Below, piece after piece: positions 14,855-17,139 of a stretch of DNA of 17,139 nt. Source of the DNA: JBBQKP01 sp038326995 (GTDB lineage Bacteria > Planctomycetota > Phycisphaerae > Tepidisphaerales > Tepidisphaeraceae); contig JBBQKP010000060.1 of assembly GCA_038326995.1 (NCBI GenBank), positions 1-17,139 of the forward strand. The letters run 5' to 3'. Every line of letters begins with the position of its first letter. Within the stretch, counting starts at the first letter, position 1. Below the pieces are notes generated by a model that saw nothing but the letters and a program-made list of their open reading frames with translations, had not been told where the DNA came from and did not search any database. The translations under genes and the position numbers were made by a program.

Positions 14855-14906
14855 GTATTTAAAACTATCGCGAATTACCATTGCAGTTCTGCGCAAACGT
14901 GGTTCA

Positions 14907-15458
14907 ATGCACGCAGTGAATTCCCTGCAAGGAAAATTTCTGATCGCCGTCCCGGGCATGACCGACGATAACTTCGCGCACGCCGTCGTGCTCATGCTTC
15001 AACACGATGCAAAAGGTGCGACGGGTCTGGTCATCAACAGGCCACTCAGCGTGAGCGTGAGCGACGCGATGAGCGACATTGTCGAGGAGGCGAGAAAGAT
15101 CGAGTCGCCGTTGTTCAATGGTGGGCCTTGCGAGGGGCCCATCTTTTCGTTGCACGATCGGAAGGACGTCGAAGCGCAGGACGTCGTGGACTGCGTCAGG
15201 CTGTCGATCGAGCGGCAGGCAATTCGCAGACTTTTGCGAAAGCCGACACCGCGCCTTCGGCTGATCACGGGTTATGCCGGCTGGGGGCCGATGCAACTCG
15301 AGAGCGAACTCGCCCAGGAAGGATGGCTCGTGATACCTGCGACAGTAGACGACGTGTTCGGCGACGCCGACCAGTTGTGGTCGCGAATGGTCGCGCGGGC
15401 GCAGCTCCTTCGATTCGTTCGGCCCGATTTGATCCCGCCCGATTCGAGCGTGAACTGA
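14907..15458 (+). CDS. YqgE/AlgH family protein (UPF0301)
   Basis: The product has 183 residues from ATG 14907, the normal family length. An upstream in-frame TTG at 14853 falls in the T-run of the preceding terminator and is rejected as the start. Family hallmarks are LQGKFLIAVPGM near the N-terminus, GATGLVINRPL, FNGGPCEGPIFSLH and GYAGWGPMQLESEL, followed by GWLVIPAT. The YqgE/AlgH family is widespread, soluble and of poorly defined function; in Pseudomonas AlgH has been linked to alginate regulation, and no enzyme activity should be assumed here. There is no good Shine-Dalgarno. The gene begins directly after a terminator, so it probably has its own promoter, but none is clear. Its stop codon lies inside the first unit of a 13-bp tandem array. 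Confidence 0.93.
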   Translation: MHAVNSLQGKFLIAVPGMTDDNFAHAVVLMLQHDAKGATGLVINRPLSVSVSDAMSDIVEEARKIESPLFNGGPCEGPIFSLHDRKDVEAQDVVDCVRLSIERQAIRRLLRKPTPRLRLITGYAGWGPMQLESELAQEGWLVIPATVDDVFGDADQLWSRMVARAQLLRFVRPDLIPPDSSVN

Positions 15459-15557
15459 GATGAATCACTGAGATGAATCACTGAGACGAATCACTGAGAC
15501 GAATCAGTGAGACGAATCACTGAGACGAATCACTGAGACGAATCACTGAGACGAATG
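15454..15557. repeat. Eight-copy 13-bp tandem array starting at the stop codon of the YqgE-like gene
   Basis: Consensus ACTGAGACGAATC. Copies begin at 15454, 15467, 15480, 15493, 15506, 15519, 15532 and 15545. The first two read GATGAA instead of GACGAA, the fifth reads AGTGAG, and the last ends in G, giving CGAATGAC. All are exactly 13 nt without indels. The TGA at 15456-15458 is the gene's stop codon and recurs in each copy. Confidence 0.95.
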
Positions 15558-15797
15558 ACAGTAAGTCCCCGCTCACGACCTTGGAGGGCGTCACTCTGTG
15601 ACACTTCCGGCGCGCTTCGGGCGTGCGCGCTGATGGCGATGCGCGGATGTGCGAATGGGACAGGTGATGTCGGCACGGGTTTAGGACGCAAAGTCGAACT
15701 CAGAAGTGCGCATTTCCAAAGGGCCCGGAGCAGTAGTGGCGGCGTAAGGTGATTGCTGATCGGGATTTGCGTTCATAGGTGTGAGAAACCAGCGCAG
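15558..15797. other. Gap without a recognisable gene
   Basis: An open frame of 65 codons begins at 15555, but its composition (Arg, Ser, Cys, Gly) looks random and there is no Shine-Dalgarno. Small hairpins such as GTCAC-TCT-GTGAC are present near 15590-15602. I see nothing further that can be supported. Confidence 0.5.
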
Positions 15798-15879
15798 GCG
15801 AATGGGTGCTAAACGGGTGCGAAATGGCGGTAAATGGAGGCGAAATTCGGCGAATAGAGGCAAATCGCGGGTTAAAACG
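15798..15879. repeat. Degenerate 10-11 bp tandem array
   Basis: Eight units start at 15798, 15808, 15819, 15830, 15840, 15850, 15860 and 15870: GCGAATGGGT, GCTAAACGGGT, GCGAAATGGCG, GTAAATGGAG, GCGAAATTCG, GCGAATAGAG, GCAAATCGCG, GGTTAAAACG. The shared pattern is GCGAAW followed by a G-rich half. The period is near one DNA helical turn, unlike the 13-bp arrays. Confidence 0.6.
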
Positions 15880-15907
15880 GCGGCGAACTGCCGAGCCGGA
15901 AAAGTAG

Positions 15908-15925
15908 GGCGGGTTTCAACCCGCC
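15908..15925. repeat. Perfect palindromic hairpin between two converging genes
   Basis: GGCGGGTT (15908-15915) pairs with AACCCGCC (15918-15925) around TC. It lies between the plus-strand YqgE-like gene and the minus-strand UbiA gene, about 70 bp from the latter's stop. It could help end transcription on the minus strand, where a short CTTTT follows at a distance. It may also be a dispersed palindromic repeat like the one at 6358-6384. Confidence 0.6.
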
Positions 15926-15980
15926 GATGGTGAATGGAGGGAGGGTGGCGAATCGCGAGCGGCCCGGCTAGACGGTTTGC

Positions 15981-16000
15981 TTAGGTGTCGTTAGGTGTCT
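15981..16000. repeat. Two 10-bp direct repeats at the stop codon of the UbiA gene
   Basis: TTAGGTGTCG is followed by TTAGGTGTCT. The second copy overlaps the stop codon of the minus-strand gene (complement of 15999-16001). Confidence 0.6.
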
Positions 16001-17138
16001 AGCTCGCGCGGATGAAGTCGGGGGCTTTGGCGAGTCGGCTGAAGGCGGACCATAGCCGCATGACGCGAACGCTCGCGTAAGCAAGAGGAAGAAACAGTGC
16101 CAGGACAAGCCCGGCCGCCCAGTGGACGCGTGCGCCGACGAAGGCCGCGTCGTAGACGATCAGCCAGAGCAGGCCCAGCAGCATGAGATCCTTGCCCGCC
16201 AGTCTCGGATCGGGCTTCGATTTGACGCGATGGTACGCGATTGCGGCGAAGACGCAGGCGGCTAAAAGCGGGGCAAAAACGGCGGGCGTCACGCCCAGGT
16301 GTGCGGCCCAGAGCTCGGCCGGGACGTTGCGAACTCGCGTGGCGACGACGGCCAGCACGACCGCCAGAACGCCCATCGCGACGATCAGGACGTGCGGGCC
16401 CGTCAGAGACGGCCGCTTGCGCTCCAGTGCGTAGGCGATGGTGGAAATGGTGGTGATGTGCACAAGAAGTACGACGGCGTGGATGAGCGTCGGACTGCCC
16501 GCGAGGGGAAGAGGCTCGGCGATGACGGCGTGCGAGAATCGGATCAGCCCGAGCGTCAACAGCCCCAGCGCGACCAGATATTTTCCCGCGACGTCGTAAA
16601 ACACGATCATCGCGCCGCACAGCACGACCAGCGCGACGGCGGCCTGCCCGCTGGTTACCTGACCCGATGCGGCTGCCGCATCAGACGTCGTCGAAAGTGT
16701 TTTGGAAATGAGGCTGGAAAAAATGCCCGAGACGTGGCCGGGCGTGGGTAATCCGAGCGACACCTGCATGGGAAGTTGCTTCCACAGGATGTAACTCCCG
16801 CCGGCGGCGAGGCACGCGAGCGCGACGCAGATGAGATGAGCCAGCCTCACGCCGAGTCGACCCGAAGGCAGCGGGCGGTCGGCGGCGATCTGTGCGTCAC
16901 GCCGCTGGTCGACAATATCATTGAGCGACATGCCAAAGCCGTAAAGGCCGATCGAGATGAGCGCCAGGGCGAGCATGATCACCGGGTCGAGCCGGTGGAG
17001 AAGTTCGTCGAGCGATTCTGCCTGATGGCCGACGGTCAGAAGGTAGGCGGCTTGCAGGTTGCTGATGGCGGTGAAGACCAGCGCCATTCGTGTGAACTGG
17101 AAGAGAGTGAGGAGTCTGGAGGAAAGTGGGCCTAGCAT
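15999..17138 (-). CDS. UbiA-family membrane prenyltransferase
   Basis: The visible 379 residues start at an ATG one base from the window edge, so the true N-terminus may lie beyond it. The first segment (LLTLFQFTRMALVFTAISNLQAAYLL) fits a UbiA first helix, so little is likely to be missing. The UbiA hallmark NDxxDxxxD appears as NDIVDQRRD (73-81), followed by ADRPLPSGRL. The second aspartate-rich motif is not canonical: the matching cytoplasmic loop reads YDVAGKYLVALG (181-192), with a single aspartate. Hydrophobic helices occur near 52-70, 98-116, 166-181, 185-199, 219-236, 249-267, 285-302, 318-336 and 341-357, matching the usual eight or nine. UbiA enzymes move a prenyl chain to an acceptor for quinones, heme or lipids; the acceptor cannot be inferred here. 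It is the only gene on the minus strand and converges on the YqgE-like gene. Confidence 0.87.
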   Translation of the reverse strand: MLGPLSSRLLTLFQFTRMALVFTAISNLQAAYLLTVGHQAESLDELLHRLDPVIMLALALISIGLYGFGMSLNDIVDQRRDAQIAADRPLPSGRLGVRLAHLICVALACLAAGGSYILWKQLPMQVSLGLPTPGHVSGIFSSLISKTLSTTSDAAAASGQVTSGQAAVALVVLCGAMIVFYDVAGKYLVALGLLTLGLIRFSHAVIAEPLPLAGSPTLIHAVVLLVHITTISTIAYALERKRPSLTGPHVLIVAMGVLAVVLAVVATRVRNVPAELWAAHLGVTPAVFAPLLAACVFAAIAYHRVKSKPDPRLAGKDLMLLGLLWLIVYDAAFVGARVHWAAGLVLALFLPLAYASVRVMRLWSAFSRLAKAPDFIRAS

Positions 17139-17139
17139 G

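Noticed and set aside
14853..14906. Upstream TTG start for the YqgE-like gene
   Set aside because: The TTG lies in the T-run of the preceding terminator, and family members begin close to the LQGKFLIAVPGM motif, matching ATG 14907.
15454..15557. CRISPR array
   Set aside because: Units of 13 bp are directly adjacent with no spacers, and no cas gene is present. The same holds for the other arrays.
15555..15752. 65-codon open frame after the 13-bp array
   Set aside because: It has random-looking composition and no Shine-Dalgarno, and its ATG arises from the last repeat unit. There is no recognisable motif.

Overview
The window looks like chromosomal DNA of a Planctomycetota bacterium, possibly class Phycisphaerae. 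The main evidence is the 1,626-residue surface protein, which carries the N-terminal LEPRRLM motif (the LEPR-xLL type region of large planctomycete extracellular proteins). High GC content, long gaps between genes and weak or absent Shine-Dalgarno sequences fit this. The class-level call is inference.

Layout, left to right. Bases 1-1125 hold the 3' part of a GspF/PilC inner-membrane platform gene, cut by the window edge. Bases 1353-6233 encode the giant secreted protein: a glucose/sorbosone-dehydrogenase-like propeller, a PKD domain, five fibronectin III repeats, PA14 and an F5/8C-like lectin domain. Bases 6484-8211 encode an enlarged LptF/LptG-family permease. A 133-residue protein of unknown function follows (8365-8766), then murG (9220-10425) and a folC with a long low-complexity N-terminal extension (10556-12667). 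Next come a DRGG-repeat protein of unknown function (13078-14802) and a YqgE/AlgH (UPF0301) protein (14907-15458). A UbiA-type prenyltransferase lies on the minus strand (15999-17138). Two clear intrinsic terminators, after folC and after the DRGG gene, separate the transcription units. Gaps of 100-540 bp make a single large operon unlikely. Several products belong to the cell envelope: secretion platform, surface protein, Lpt permease, MurG and a membrane prenyltransferase.

The most unusual feature lies between the genes. Five of the eight intergenic gaps contain tandem arrays with a unit of 12-13 bp, mostly exactly 13. They lie at about 6415-6494, 8228-8318, 9164-9228, 12988-13039 and 15454-15557. 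The unit sequence differs at each locus. Three arrays include a gene boundary: the last copy supplies the start codon of the Lpt-type gene and of murG, and the first copy contains the stop codon of the yqgE-like gene. A looser 10-11 bp array lies at 15798-15879. Short tandem repeats inside genes (folC, murG, the DRGG gene) have 12- or 15-nt units and so keep frame. There are also REP-like palindromes (6358-6384, 8793-8851, 15908-15925), a perfect 18-bp palindrome after the giant gene, and a nested RNA-like stem in the leader of the DRGG gene. I see no tRNA, rRNA, CRISPR array, insertion sequence or phage gene.
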